Source: Actinomycetota bacterium (GTDB lineage Bacteria > Actinomycetota > Acidimicrobiia > Acidimicrobiales > Ilumatobacteraceae). Taken from it: a DNA stretch of 33,850 bases. Of this stretch, positions 1-7,867 are shown piece after piece. The translations under genes and the position numbers were made by a program. Where the stretch lies: contig JAFMJP010000008.1 in assembly GCA_017853375.1 (NCBI GenBank), forward strand, positions 1 to 33,850, read 5' to 3'. Within the stretch, counting starts at the first letter, position 1. The number at the start of each line of letters is the position of its first letter. The notes below the pieces were generated by a model that was given only the letters and a program-made list of their open reading frames with translations, did not search any database and was not told where the DNA came from.

Positions 1-1416
1 AGTTCCCTGGCTCAGACGCGCAAGTACTTCGCTGGCTCGGTGACGCACCCCTTCGGCATCACCGAGCTTTTGCGCAGCCCGTACTTGGGTGGACATGCGC
101 GGATTCTTCACGAAACGTTCTGCATGTCGCAATAGGAAGTCCCAATACAGCGTGGTGAACGGGCATGCATCATCCCCAACCCGTTTGGTGCGGTCGAAGG
201 CACACCCTTTGCAGTAGTCGCTCATGCGGTCGATGTAGGCACCACCAGCGGCGTACGGCTTTGACGCCATCAATCCACCGTCGGCGTGCAACGACATGCC
301 AATCACGTTCGGCACCATCACCCATTCCGCTGCGTCAACGAACGAGTCCCACATCCAGCGTGTGAACTGCTGAGGATTTACTCCAGCGATCAACGCCAAG
401 TTGCCGAGCACCATCAGTCGGGGAATGTGGTGTACCCAACCTCGTTCACGTACATCATCCAAGATTCTCGATACACATCGCATATGCGTCGGTGTCCCAG
501 TAAAGAGCGGTGGCAAATCGAGCGTTGCCCCAAGGGAATTCAGTTCTCCATACTCGGGCATGTGTCGCCAATAGAAGTTCCACACGTACTCGCGCCAACC
601 GATGACCTGACGAATGAATCCTTCTGCGGAGTTGATCGGCACTCGTCCCGCGCGGAACTCCTGCTCAACCCGGTCACACACCTCGCCGGGAAGCAGCAGC
701 CCGAGATTGAGGTACGGCGAGAGCACCGAGTGTGCGAGGTGCCAATTGTCGGCCAACATCGCGTCTTCATGCGGTCCGAACATGGGAAGGACGCGTGTAA
801 CGAAGAACTCGAGGCGCTGCAGTGCCTCGGCTCGGGTGGTCGCCCATACGTCTACTGGCGTGGGCCAGCGATCGTGACCATCTTTTGGTGGGCGTTCACG
901 ATTGAGTTCGTCGTAGTTCCACTCACCACCTGCCGGCTCAGCGCCGTCCATGAGGTAGCCGAGTCGTTTGCGCTGCCATCGATAGAAGTCCTCCATCTTG
1001 AAGCTCTTTCGTGTGCCAGCCCACGTCGTGAAGTCGCTCGGATGGCACAAGAACTGGTTGCTGGTCACGATGTCGCACCCGAGTTCGGAAACCAAGCGGC
1101 GTGCAGCAACGGAGTTGGGCTCGGTCACGACGACTCGTTCTGGCGCATACTCGGCTCGATGTTCCGCCACGCCCTCGCGCATTGATGCGGCGTGTCGATG
1201 ATCTACGTCGAATCCTGACTCGCGCAATTCAACTGCAAATGCCTCGACGGCCCTCGTATACAGCGAAAGTCGCGCTGGATGCCATGGTCGTGACGCAAGT
1301 TTGTCGGCAGCGGTAATCAGCAATATCCGATGCGTCTGCGGAGTTGCCGCCGCCAATGCGCCGATCTTGCGGTTGAGTTGATCGCCGAACACCCACACCG
1401 TGTTGCGCGGCGCCAT
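1..1416 (-). CDS. Cryptochrome/photolyase family protein, bacterial (6-4) FeS type (3' end cut by window edge)
   Basis: Flavoprotein of the FeS-BCP/PhrB branch, which repairs (6-4) photoproducts in DNA using blue light. The reading frame is open for 472 codons from ATG at 1416 to the window edge, so the C-terminus is missing. The N-terminus VWVFGDQLN is the usual start of the antenna (DPRP) domain. The FAD-binding part has WREYVWNFYW and, near the edge, MSDYCKGCAFD followed by DDACPFTTLYWDFL. Those three Cys match the known [4Fe-4S] ligands of this family. It follows the Tad pilus genes by 10 nt on the same strand, but a TAGCGT hexamer 7 nt before the ATG suggests its own leaderless promoter. 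Confidence 0.93.
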   Translation of the reverse strand, partial: MAPRNTVWVFGDQLNRKIGALAAATPQTHRILLITAADKLASRPWHPARLSLYTRAVEAFAVELRESGFDVDHRHAASMREGVAEHRAEYAPERVVVTEPNSVAARRLVSELGCDIVTSNQFLCHPSDFTTWAGTRKSFKMEDFYRWQRKRLGYLMDGAEPAGGEWNYDELNRERPPKDGHDRWPTPVDVWATTRAEALQRLEFFVTRVLPMFGPHEDAMLADNWHLAHSVLSPYLNLGLLLPGEVCDRVEQEFRAGRVPINSAEGFIRQVIGWREYVWNFYWRHMPEYGELNSLGATLDLPPLFTGTPTHMRCVSRILDDVRERGWVHHIPRLMVLGNLALIAGVNPQQFTRWMWDSFVDAAEWVMVPNVIGMSLHADGGLMASKPYAAGGAYIDRMSDYCKGCAFDRTKRVGDDACPFTTLYWDFLLRHAERFVKNPRMSTQVRAAQKLGDAEGVRHRASEVLARLSQGT

Positions 1417-1423
1417 GACGCCG

Positions 1424-1429
1424 ACGCTA
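1424..1429 (-). promoter_or_regulatory. Putative -10 element (TAGCGT), leaderless start of photolyase
   Basis: TAGCGT on the minus strand lies exactly 7 nt before the photolyase ATG and contains the TAG stop codon of TadE. The same arrangement recurs at other genes of this window. No clear -35 box is visible. Confidence 0.5.
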
Positions 1430-1852
1430 CTGCTCGTTGAAGTGGTACTCCATCACGAAGCTGGCTTTGCCCTCGACTCTGTGCATTCCGCCGAGCCAGC
1501 GCAGCGAACTTGTCATCATCGAAATTCGAGGCTCCAAGCTCAATTTGACCGTCACCACGTCGTTGTCAATGATGAGCTGCCAGCGCACATCCGATCTTCC
1601 AGCGTGGGTAACGGTCGCGTTCACGCTCTCACGTGCCTCCTCGATGTTCGTGGACTGGCTGGCACGACGGGCTGCGTCACGTGCGAGGAGATCGGCATGA
1701 AGTTGATCGCGTGCAAGTGATGTCACGTCAAGCAATACGAAGATCATGAAGACGAAAAGAGGAAGGAGAAGTGCGAACTCCACCGTTGCCTGCCCGAGGT
1801 CGGTGGCTGATGACCGGTCCGTGCGTATGCAACCGCGTTGCAGTCGACTCAC
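1427..1852 (-). CDS. TadE-like pilus assembly / pseudopilin protein
   Basis: 141-residue protein with one N-terminal membrane helix (about residues 24-45). The helix is preceded by the class III (type IVb) prepilin motif GQATVEFALLLPLF, where the Gly would be the cleavage site and Glu is at +5. This is the TadE signature. TadE-like pseudopilins are minor components of the Flp/Tad pilus, processed by a TadV-type peptidase that is not in the window. It starts with GTG at 1852, overlapping the stop of the upstream pilin gene by 4 nt (GTGA), so translation is probably coupled. It is the last gene of the Tad operon here. Confidence 0.85.
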   Translation of the reverse strand: MSRLQRGCIRTDRSSATDLGQATVEFALLLPLFVFMIFVLLDVTSLARDQLHADLLARDAARRASQSTNIEEARESVNATVTHAGRSDVRWQLIIDNDVVTVKLSLEPRISMMTSSLRWLGGMHRVEGKASFVMEYHFNEQ

Positions 1853-2073
1853 TCGTCGATGGTCTCGGTTCGACTGAGCACGTTGGACAGCGCGCTGTCG
1901 AAGAGTTCGCCAATTCTTCCTGCGCCACCTCCGTCAGTGGCCCATGCCACCACGAGCAACGCAATGACCGCCGCACCAATGAGCACGAGCGCGTACTCGG
2001 TGGTGGCCTGGCCAGGATCGGTTTGGATTCTTTCTGACTTGGTGAATCGTTGCCAACGACGTCGATGAAACAT
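1849..2073 (-). CDS. Flp-type pilin, DUF4244-like
   Basis: Short pilin (74 residues from ATG at 2073). A basic N-terminus (MFHRRRWQRF) precedes GQATTEYALVLIGAAVIALL, the type IVb prepilin signature with cleavage after Gly and Glu-Tyr at +5/+6, then one hydrophobic helix. It is probably the major structural subunit of the Tad pilus. The start at 2073 is chosen because AAGGAG sits 5 nt before it. A longer frame back to 2175 exists but would run into the TadB/C gene. Its stop overlaps the GTG of TadE. The DUF4244 assignment rests on size, motif and context. Confidence 0.8.
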   Translation of the reverse strand: MFHRRRWQRFTKSERIQTDPGQATTEYALVLIGAAVIALLVVAWATDGGGAGRIGELFDSALSNVLSRTETIDE

Positions 2074-2078
2074 GGTGA

Positions 2079-2084
2079 CTCCTT
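2079..2084 (-). promoter_or_regulatory. Shine-Dalgarno site AAGGAG of the pilin gene
   Basis: AAGGAG followed by TCACC and ATG on the minus strand. It lies just before the end of the upstream gene (stop at 2088) and decides the pilin start at 2073. Such a strong site fits a highly translated structural subunit. Confidence 0.7.
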
Positions 2085-2087
2085 GTG

Positions 2088-3215
2088 TCATGTCTGCAGG
2101 TCCACATGGACCGACGAGAAGTGCGAAAGTAAGAGAGGAATCACGCCCAACATCACATATGCAGGAAGGATGCATCCAACGAGTGGCAATGTGAGACGAA
2201 CAGGGAGTGCGCGAATCCGCGCATCGACTTCGCGTCGGCGTTGAGTGTGCGCGTCCGTGGCGAGACGTTCGAAGAGTTGTCGGGGCGGCAGGCCGTCTCT
2301 TTCGGTATCGATGAGACCGTCAACGAGTGCTTGCGCCTGCACTCCGAGGGAACGTCGATGAGTGGCGAGTGCATCGACGAAGCGCGTTCCGGTGCGAACG
2401 TCCTCGACGACTCGACGCGCGATTTCGCCGAATTCTCCCGGTGCGTTGTCGGCGGCGGCAAGAAATGCGAGGGCCGGAGGCTTTCCGGCCCGAAGGTGCA
2501 CCGAAACGACATCGATGAAGTCGGGAACATCGGAATCCACTCGGCATGCGTGGGCGGACATTCGGTGCACCCAACGACGACCGACCCACTGCAACGCACT
2601 TCCCGCGCTGAGACAAGCCAGCCCAAGGGGAGACAAGAAGAACGATCTTGCTGTCGGATGGCGAACGAGGAGCCAGAGCACCAAGATCATTGGTACCCAG
2701 GTGAGCACCGACATTGATGCTTTTGTGTGGGCAGCTGCGCTTTGCGACTCGGCTGCGAGAGCCGCGGTCGTGCGAAGGGTCCGCGCCGCAGTTTCTACCG
2801 CATGTACTGCATCGCCACCTTCTGCAGCGACAGAGATGGAACGAAGTGCAAAGCACTCGTGATGGTTGTGTGCATTACGAGCGACGTCGACGAGTGTGCG
2901 ACCGTCGCCACAGGTGACGGTTAGCCAGTGCCATTCCTCCACGCGATGTCGTTCGATTGCTCGCAAAATGGCTGCATGAAGTGAAGCGCCCAATCGAAGC
3001 TCTCGACCGATGGCGTCGAGAACATCGGCGTAGCGCTCGCAATCGGATGACTGCACGGTCGCTTTACGCGATTGCCGAGGGAGCCGAAGTGGTGAACGGT
3101 GTCCGGCCAACAAGCGATTTCGTGATACCAGACGAAACAGCAACGGCTCGGCGACGTGTCGAGCAAACACCATTGACGTGACGGCCCACGTCCACGTACC
3201 TATGAGCAGGTACAT
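2088..3215 (-). CDS. Type II secretion F family protein with two F-like segments (TadB/TadC-like)
   Basis: Inner-membrane platform protein of the Tad pilus, about 375 residues. Layout seen: an N-terminal membrane helix, a helical cytoplasmic segment (YADVLDAIGRELRLGASL, about residues 60-160), two membrane helices (about 165-210), a second cytoplasmic segment (VPDFIDVVSVHLRAGKPP, about 230-330) and a C-terminal helix ending near LGVIPLLLSHF. The second segment is a typical GspF/TadC domain and the first looks like a degenerate one, so this may be TadB and TadC merged. The frame stays open back to 3374 inside the ATPase gene. The ATG at 3215, 25 nt after the ATPase stop, is the likeliest start. 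Confidence 0.82.
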   Translation of the reverse strand: MYLLIGTWTWAVTSMVFARHVAEPLLFRLVSRNRLLAGHRSPLRLPRQSRKATVQSSDCERYADVLDAIGRELRLGASLHAAILRAIERHRVEEWHWLTVTCGDGRTLVDVARNAHNHHECFALRSISVAAEGGDAVHAVETAARTLRTTAALAAESQSAAAHTKASMSVLTWVPMILVLWLLVRHPTARSFFLSPLGLACLSAGSALQWVGRRWVHRMSAHACRVDSDVPDFIDVVSVHLRAGKPPALAFLAAADNAPGEFGEIARRVVEDVRTGTRFVDALATHRRSLGVQAQALVDGLIDTERDGLPPRQLFERLATDAHTQRRREVDARIRALPVRLTLPLVGCILPAYVMLGVIPLLLSHFSSVHVDLQT

Positions 3216-3240
3216 CAGGATCGACCGCCCGGCGAGGACA

Positions 3241-4218
3241 TCACGAACGTCCGCGTGAAAGGCGTGCGACCGACGCACCCTCGGCCCAGATGGTTTTTGT
3301 GCCGAGTACGTCGGGGCGCATCGAAACTTCCGTGATGGCGGCGACTCGACGATGACCATTCGGTGATCGTTCAACCTGAACGATCACATCTACGGCTGCC
3401 TGCAGGTGCTCGCGTACCGCTGCCAGCGGCCATTGCGGTGCCGCTTGCAGCACCATTGACTCGATTCGACGTAGTGCGTCGTCGGGAGAGTTGGCGTGGC
3501 ACGTGGCGAGCGAGCCGTGGTGGCCGGTGTTCATTGCCGTCAACATGTCGAGGGCTTCGTTGCCACGCACTTCACCGAGCACGAATCTGTCGGGTCGCAT
3601 TCGTAATGCACTGCGTAGAAGTGTGGAAAGACCCACCTCGAGCGACCCGTCGTAGGTTGCTGGACGAGCCTCGAATCGCAGCACATGTTCGGCCTGAAGA
3701 CGTAACTCGGCGATGTCCTCCACGGTGATCAGTCGTTCGCCGGGGGCGACACACCCACACAGTGCATTCAGGAGCGTGGTCTTTCCACTCGAAGCAGCTC
3801 CTGCCACCACCACATTGCAGCGTTGCGAGACGATGTCACGCAACAGAGACACCACCTCATCGCCACCGAATGCCGACAAGGCAAGATCGCGCACATGGAA
3901 CCGGCGAATGCTCAAGCACGGACCATCCACCGCAACAGGGGGAATCACGATGCACACCCGGGAGCCATCGGCGAGTCGGGCATCCACCACGGGTGATGCC
4001 TGGTCTACGCGTCGCCCGATCGGCAGCAAGATGCGCTCGATGATGCGTACGAGTTCACCGTTCGCGAGTACGCCGACATGTTCAACACCTCCCTCGCGCT
4101 CAATCCAGATCTCTCGACCGGCGTTGACCATGATCTCGCGGACGAGCGGATCGGAGAGCCAACGTGCCAGCGCCGACGAACGCGACCAGTCACTGGGAAG
4201 TGCCACCACGTTGCTCAC
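3241..4218 (-). CDS. CpaF/TadA-type pilus assembly ATPase
   Basis: Hexameric secretion ATPase (VirB11/GspE superfamily) that drives Tad pilin assembly. Seen: Walker A GAASSGKTT (about residues 140-148), Asp box VEDIAEL, Walker B RFVLGEVRG and His box TGHHGSLATCHAN. At 325 residues it is shorter than many CpaF proteins (about 400-480) because the N-terminal extension is reduced. The catalytic part is complete. The GTG start at 4218 overlaps the stop of the CpaE-like gene by 4 nt, so the two are coupled. Confidence 0.94.
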   Translation of the reverse strand: MSNVVALPSDWSRSSALARWLSDPLVREIMVNAGREIWIEREGGVEHVGVLANGELVRIIERILLPIGRRVDQASPVVDARLADGSRVCIVIPPVAVDGPCLSIRRFHVRDLALSAFGGDEVVSLLRDIVSQRCNVVVAGAASSGKTTLLNALCGCVAPGERLITVEDIAELRLQAEHVLRFEARPATYDGSLEVGLSTLLRSALRMRPDRFVLGEVRGNEALDMLTAMNTGHHGSLATCHANSPDDALRRIESMVLQAAPQWPLAAVREHLQAAVDVIVQVERSPNGHRRVAAITEVSMRPDVLGTKTIWAEGASVARLSRGRS

Positions 4219-4844
4219 AGCAACACCGCGAGTTCGTCGGCCAGTTGTTTCGGAAGGCGGGTTGCGAGCAGGCCGGCATCGACGCTTCGGGCAACGCCGT
4301 CCTCAACCGTCAGTTCCGCAACCACAGGTGCTCCAACCACCGACTGCACATCCCGGGCTGTCAGAGCACGTCCTGGTTCCTTCATCAACACGACGCCACG
4401 CGGTCGGGAGTGAAGTCGCGCTGCACGGCGCAGTGCGAGATAGCAAGGACGAACCACCAACCAATCGGCATGTGCTGCATCGCGGATGGACGCAGGGGGT
4501 TGCAGCAGTCCGAAATCGATCACCACCGGGTGACTGTGCGAAGTCGACATGAGATCTTCAAGTGAGTCGTCGTTGAAAGATGTTGCCGAACCAGCAGGAA
4601 TGACGTGGAGCCGAGAGGTAGCTGATACACGCAGGTTGAACAGCTCCTGCGTGTCGCGGTCTGGGCTTGACAACCAGTCGCGTATTCCACGGCCTGTTGG
4701 TTCGGCCATGCCGAGCACCGAGGGCACATCACCGCAGAGATCGATGATGGATGCCTCCCCGTGCTGCTCGGCAAGGGAGAGTGCGAGCGCCGAGGCAAAG
4801 ACGGTCGTGCCACTTCCGCCCTTGACCGACCAGCATGCGTACAT
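4215..4844 (-). CDS. CpaE-like ParA/MinD-family ATPase of the Tad locus
   Basis: 209-residue P-loop ATPase with a deviant Walker A motif KGGSGTT at residues 8-14. A leading VKGGSGTTVFASALALSLA and a later VVIDFGLLQPP segment are typical of the SIMIBI class. CpaE-like or Ssd-like proteins of this kind stand first in actinobacterial Tad operons and are thought to help place or regulate the pilus machine. The N-terminal receiver-like domain of classical CpaE is absent. ATG at 4844 has GGAGGG about 10 nt upstream, partly masked by an inverted repeat. It is first in the five-gene operon. Confidence 0.85.
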   Translation of the reverse strand: MYACWSVKGGSGTTVFASALALSLAEQHGEASIIDLCGDVPSVLGMAEPTGRGIRDWLSSPDRDTQELFNLRVSATSRLHVIPAGSATSFNDDSLEDLMSTSHSHPVVIDFGLLQPPASIRDAAHADWLVVRPCYLALRRAARLHSRPRGVVLMKEPGRALTARDVQSVVGAPVVAELTVEDGVARSVDAGLLATRLPKQLADELAVLL

Positions 4845-4858
4845 TTCGCCCGTCCCTC

Positions 4859-4878
4859 CGGGTGGAGATCACCACCCG
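4859..4878 (-). promoter_or_regulatory. Inverted repeat next to the ribosome-binding site of the Tad operon
   Basis: Perfect 7-bp arms, CGGGTGG and CCACCCG on the minus strand, flank a 6-nt loop. The 3' arm runs directly into the GGAGGG ahead of the CpaE-like start. It lies between psuG (stop at 4919) and the Tad operon. No T-run follows, so it is more likely a translational control hairpin or operator than a terminator. Confidence 0.4.
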
Positions 4879-4918
4879 ACCAGGTGTGTGCCGCAGCTGG
4901 TGAAGAACGGAAAAGAAG

Positions 4919-5824
4919 TTAGGACAATGTTGTCAGGTCGACTGCGAGGGCAGCAGCAAGGCGTGCGTTGTTCTCCGCCAGTGCCAAATTGGCGCGTACG
5001 GCAACTCCACTGGTATCGCTAGCAATCTCCGCAAGCACTACCGGGGTGACTCCAGGTCCGCTGATGCCGCGATTCGCAGCGGCGCGCAATGCGCGTTCTA
5101 TCGAGGCACTCATCACGTCGGCGTCGAGTGCATCTGCAGTTGGCACTGGAGTGCACACCAACATGCCACCACCGAACTGCAATCGCGTGTGCGCGATGCG
5201 AGCAAGTAGCCCCACATCGTCGACTCGGTGAATGAGTGGGATGCCGCTGGACTGCACGGTGAAAGCAGGAAACTCGCTGCATGCATACCCCACTACGGGT
5301 ACACCGAGTGTCTCGAGCATCTCCACGGTGCGCGGGAGATCCAGGAACGACTTTGCACCTGCCGACACGGTGACCACAGGGTGGCGCGCAAGAGCCGGAA
5401 GGTCTGCGCTGACGTCGCCGTGCAGTTCCGCACCACGGTGGACGCCGCCGATTCCACCGGTGGCGAACACCCGGATGCCGGCCCGTGCCGCAAGCGCTAG
5501 TGATGCCGACACCGTGGTTGCGCCGAACGCCCAACGCTCGCCGATGGCGATCGCCAAGTCACGTTCGGCAACTTTGCGCGCCGCACCGAGAATGCGTTCG
5601 TGCTCGCTCTCTGCAATTCCAACTCGTGCGATGCCATCGAGCACCGCAGTGATTGCCGGAACGGCACCGTGGGATCGGATTGCTGCCACACAACGCTGTA
5701 GTGCTTCGCCGTTGGCAGGTGATGGCAGTCCAAGGTTGGAAAAGATGGTGGATTCAAGCGCAACCACCGCGCGTTGTGTGCGCAGCGCGTCGGCTACTTC
5801 GGGGGATACGTGCATCGAGTTCAT
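4919..5824 (-). CDS. psuG: Pseudouridine-5'-phosphate glycosidase
   Basis: Splits pseudouridine 5'-phosphate into uracil and ribose 5-phosphate in the cytoplasm. 301 residues, close to E. coli PsuG (about 312). Seen: ALESTIFSNLGLP with the catalytic Glu (about 24), ATGGIGGVHRGA, the metal-ligand Asp in GDVSADL (about 141), and the catalytic Lys in SAGAKSFLDLPRT (about 158). Spacing between these matches the characterised enzyme. The start at 5824 overlaps the stop of the kinase gene by 4 nt (ATGA). The kinase should make its substrate, so the pair forms a two-step pseudouridine salvage or breakdown route. Confidence 0.95.
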   Translation of the reverse strand: MNSMHVSPEVADALRTQRAVVALESTIFSNLGLPSPANGEALQRCVAAIRSHGAVPAITAVLDGIARVGIAESEHERILGAARKVAERDLAIAIGERWAFGATTVSASLALAARAGIRVFATGGIGGVHRGAELHGDVSADLPALARHPVVTVSAGAKSFLDLPRTVEMLETLGVPVVGYACSEFPAFTVQSSGIPLIHRVDDVGLLARIAHTRLQFGGGMLVCTPVPTADALDADVMSASIERALRAAANRGISGPGVTPVVLAEIASDTSGVAVRANLALAENNARLAAALAVDLTTLS

Positions 5825-6681
5825 GACTCCTCCAGCGTCGCACCTGCGCGGGTGACCACTCGAGCAGCCACCGATTGGGCCATTGCTATGCAGTCGACCA
5901 GTGGTGTATTGCGAGCATGCGCCGCGAGAAAGGAGGCCGCAAATGCGTCACCCGCACCCGTGCCATCCACCACGTCGGCCACGGGGGGTACGGGGAATGC
6001 CGTTTCATTGACTCCCTCGCCGAACACCACCACCGGATTCGGCCCATTCTTCACCACGACGAGTCGGGCGCCGTGCCGTTGCTGCGAGCTCACACCAACT
6101 GCGCATGCTTCTGCGTGTGTGCACAGCAACACATCCGGCATGATGTCGCCAAGTAAACGTTGCACCGCCGTTGTGCCGAGTTGCGCAATGAGCGTGACCG
6201 AGGACAAATCCAGCGACACGGCGATGTTGCGCTTGCGTGCTTCTTGGATCAGTGAATGAACGACCGTGGAGATGGGCTCGTGGGAGAAGGAGTACAACGG
6301 AAGATGCAGCGTGGTGACCCCGTTCAGCCATGCAGCGTTGCTCGAGTTGAGATCCGTTGCATTTCCTCGATCGGTCAGCATGGTGCGGACACCGTCCGTG
6401 GTTGCCACCACCACGATGCTTCCGGTTCGCCCACGTCGCTCACCTTGTACGTCGACACCGAATCGCGTGAGTTGTGCGATGAGTGAGTCACCGAGTGGGT
6501 CGGCGCCAACGCAGCCGACGAAGCGTGATCGACCATCGAGTTTGGCGGCAAAGTAGGCAACGTTGGCTGCACTCCCACCGCGACGTCGAACGATGATTGC
6601 CGGAGTGTCACTGTCGGGTTGTACGTGGTCGCGCAACTGCACGACGACGTCCTCGATCAAGTCACCAACCGCGCACAGCAC
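5821..6681 (-). CDS. psuK: PfkB-family sugar kinase, probable pseudouridine kinase
   Basis: Ribokinase-like kinase of 286 residues. Seen: the N-terminal substrate motif RRRGGSAANVAYFAAKL, the Gly-rich GCVGADPLGD segment, and the PfkB signature VDGTGAGDAFAASFLAA with the catalytic Asp near the C-terminus. The sequence alone fits several nucleoside or sugar kinases. Assignment to pseudouridine comes from its 4-nt overlap with psuG. The GTG start at 6681 lies 13 nt after the sigma factor stop, so all three genes may share a transcript. Confidence 0.85.
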   Translation of the reverse strand: MLCAVGDLIEDVVVQLRDHVQPDSDTPAIIVRRRGGSAANVAYFAAKLDGRSRFVGCVGADPLGDSLIAQLTRFGVDVQGERRGRTGSIVVVATTDGVRTMLTDRGNATDLNSSNAAWLNGVTTLHLPLYSFSHEPISTVVHSLIQEARKRNIAVSLDLSSVTLIAQLGTTAVQRLLGDIMPDVLLCTHAEACAVGVSSQQRHGARLVVVKNGPNPVVVFGEGVNETAFPVPPVADVVDGTGAGDAFAASFLAAHARNTPLVDCIAMAQSVAARVVTRAGATLEES

Positions 6682-6694
6682 GGTGCGACCGAAA

Positions 6695-7630
6695 CTACAC
6701 CGAGAGCAGGTCGCGAGCGCCGGTGTCGCTCGAAGGATGACGCAACTTGCTCATCGCACGAGCTTCGATCTGGCGAATGCGCTCGCGAGTGAGGTTGAAT
6801 GCTTCTCCGACTTCCTCCAAGGTGCGTGGCTCGCCACGATCGAGACCGAAACGCAAGGCGAGAATTTCGCGCTCGCGAGGATCGAGTGGTGCCAAGAGAC
6901 GCGTGATCTCTTCCGGAAGCATCGCGGTTGCGGCGACCTCGAACGGTGATTCCACCGAACGGTCCTCAACGACGTCGCCAAGTTCGGCATCGCCATCTTC
7001 ACGAAGGGGCTCGCTGAGTGAGAGCGGCTCGTTGGCAAAGCGCAACGCCTCGGTCACTTTGTCTTCGGGCATTTCAACCTCGGCGGCGAGTTCGGCCAAC
7101 GTTGCCGGGCGACCAAACTTGAGCTCAAGACGCGACCGCGCCTTCTGCAAACGTGCGAGTGTGTCGCCTGCATGGACTGGAAGACGAATGGTGCGACCGG
7201 TATTGGCAATGCCACGGGTGATGGCTTGGCGAATCCACCATGTGGCATAGGTGGAGAACTTGAATCCCTTGCGCCAATCGAATTTTTCCACCGCATGCAT
7301 GAGGCCCAAATTGCCTTCTTGGATGAGGTCGAGCAGGGGGAGGCCGGAAGCCTGGTACTTCTTGGCAATCGACACCACGAGACGAAGATTGGATTGAACG
7401 AATTGACGTTCGGCGCGCGTGCCGAGTCGAACCACCTTGCGCAGTTCACGTTTGCGAGTGGCGCTCATGCGCGCGGAGTTCTCGAGTTGTTTTTCTGCAG
7501 CCTTGCCTTCTTCGATTTCCTTGGCGAGGCGAACCTCGTCGTCTTTGGTGAGGAGTACGTATTGGCCGATATCGGTGAGATAGAGACGTACGAGATCTTC
7601 CTCGTCTCGATCGATGCGATCTTTGGCCAT
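6695..7630 (-). CDS. RNA polymerase sigma-70 factor, RpoD/SigA-SigB class
   Basis: Primary-type sigma factor of 311 residues from ATG at 7630 (MAKDRIDRDEEDLVRLYL). Region 1.2 (DLVRLYLTDIGQYVLLT) leads, followed by region 2 (GLMHAVEKFDWRKGFKFST and YATWWIRQAITR), region 3 and region 4 (the LRFGLD segment and TRERIRQIEARAMSKLRHP). It lacks the long N-terminal region 1.1 of actinobacterial SigA, so it resembles short group 1/2 factors such as mycobacterial SigB (about 320 residues). Whether it is the housekeeping factor cannot be told from this window. The frame runs further upstream to 7726 but the extension looks non-coding and includes a hairpin. Confidence 0.93.
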   Translation of the reverse strand: MAKDRIDRDEEDLVRLYLTDIGQYVLLTKDDEVRLAKEIEEGKAAEKQLENSARMSATRKRELRKVVRLGTRAERQFVQSNLRLVVSIAKKYQASGLPLLDLIQEGNLGLMHAVEKFDWRKGFKFSTYATWWIRQAITRGIANTGRTIRLPVHAGDTLARLQKARSRLELKFGRPATLAELAAEVEMPEDKVTEALRFANEPLSLSEPLREDGDAELGDVVEDRSVESPFEVAATAMLPEEITRLLAPLDPREREILALRFGLDRGEPRTLEEVGEAFNLTRERIRQIEARAMSKLRHPSSDTGARDLLSV

Positions 7631-7670
7631 TGCGTGCCCCCACGTTGAAACTAGAACCGAATATGACAAT

Positions 7671-7690
7671 CGCGCCCCGGTGGGGGCGCG
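7671..7690. repeat. Perfect 8-bp inverted repeat upstream of the sigma factor
   Basis: CGCGCCCC, loop GGTG, GGGGCGCG: a very stable potential hairpin about 40 nt before the sigma factor start, in the gap between the divergent sigma and Bax1-I-like genes. It could form in the 5' leader of the sigma mRNA or be a protein-binding palindrome. The remainder of 7631-7867 shows no gene that I can support. Confidence 0.5.
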
Positions 7691-7854
7691 AGCGCGCTCA
7701 ACGATACCGACACCCACCAAATCCACAACCTCGATTTTCGGGAATTTCAGCGAGTACCGGAGAGGAAGCCTGTAGCGTCACCACACGTCGTTCGCCGCAC
7801 CACGGCGTGACGGAGTTGTCAGTTTTCGGGCGTATTTTCCTTGCCGGGATTCCT

Positions 7855-7860
7855 TACTAT
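7855..7860 (+). promoter_or_regulatory. Putative -10 element (TACTAT), leaderless start
   Basis: TACTAT followed by 7 nt and the ATG at 7868. With a start point 7-8 nt downstream the mRNA would begin at the start codon. A TTGTCA at 7816-7821 is too far away to be its -35. Confidence 0.5.
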
Positions 7861-7867
7861 GAGGGTT

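Noticed and set aside
286-1185. 299-codon plus-strand frame
   Set aside because: It lies antisense to the photolyase gene, whose protein has clear family motifs throughout. The plus-strand product has no recognisable motif.
7841-7867. TTG start giving a longer Bax1-I-like protein
   Set aside because: The extension would include the putative -10 box, and the shorter start has the leaderless spacing seen at other genes.
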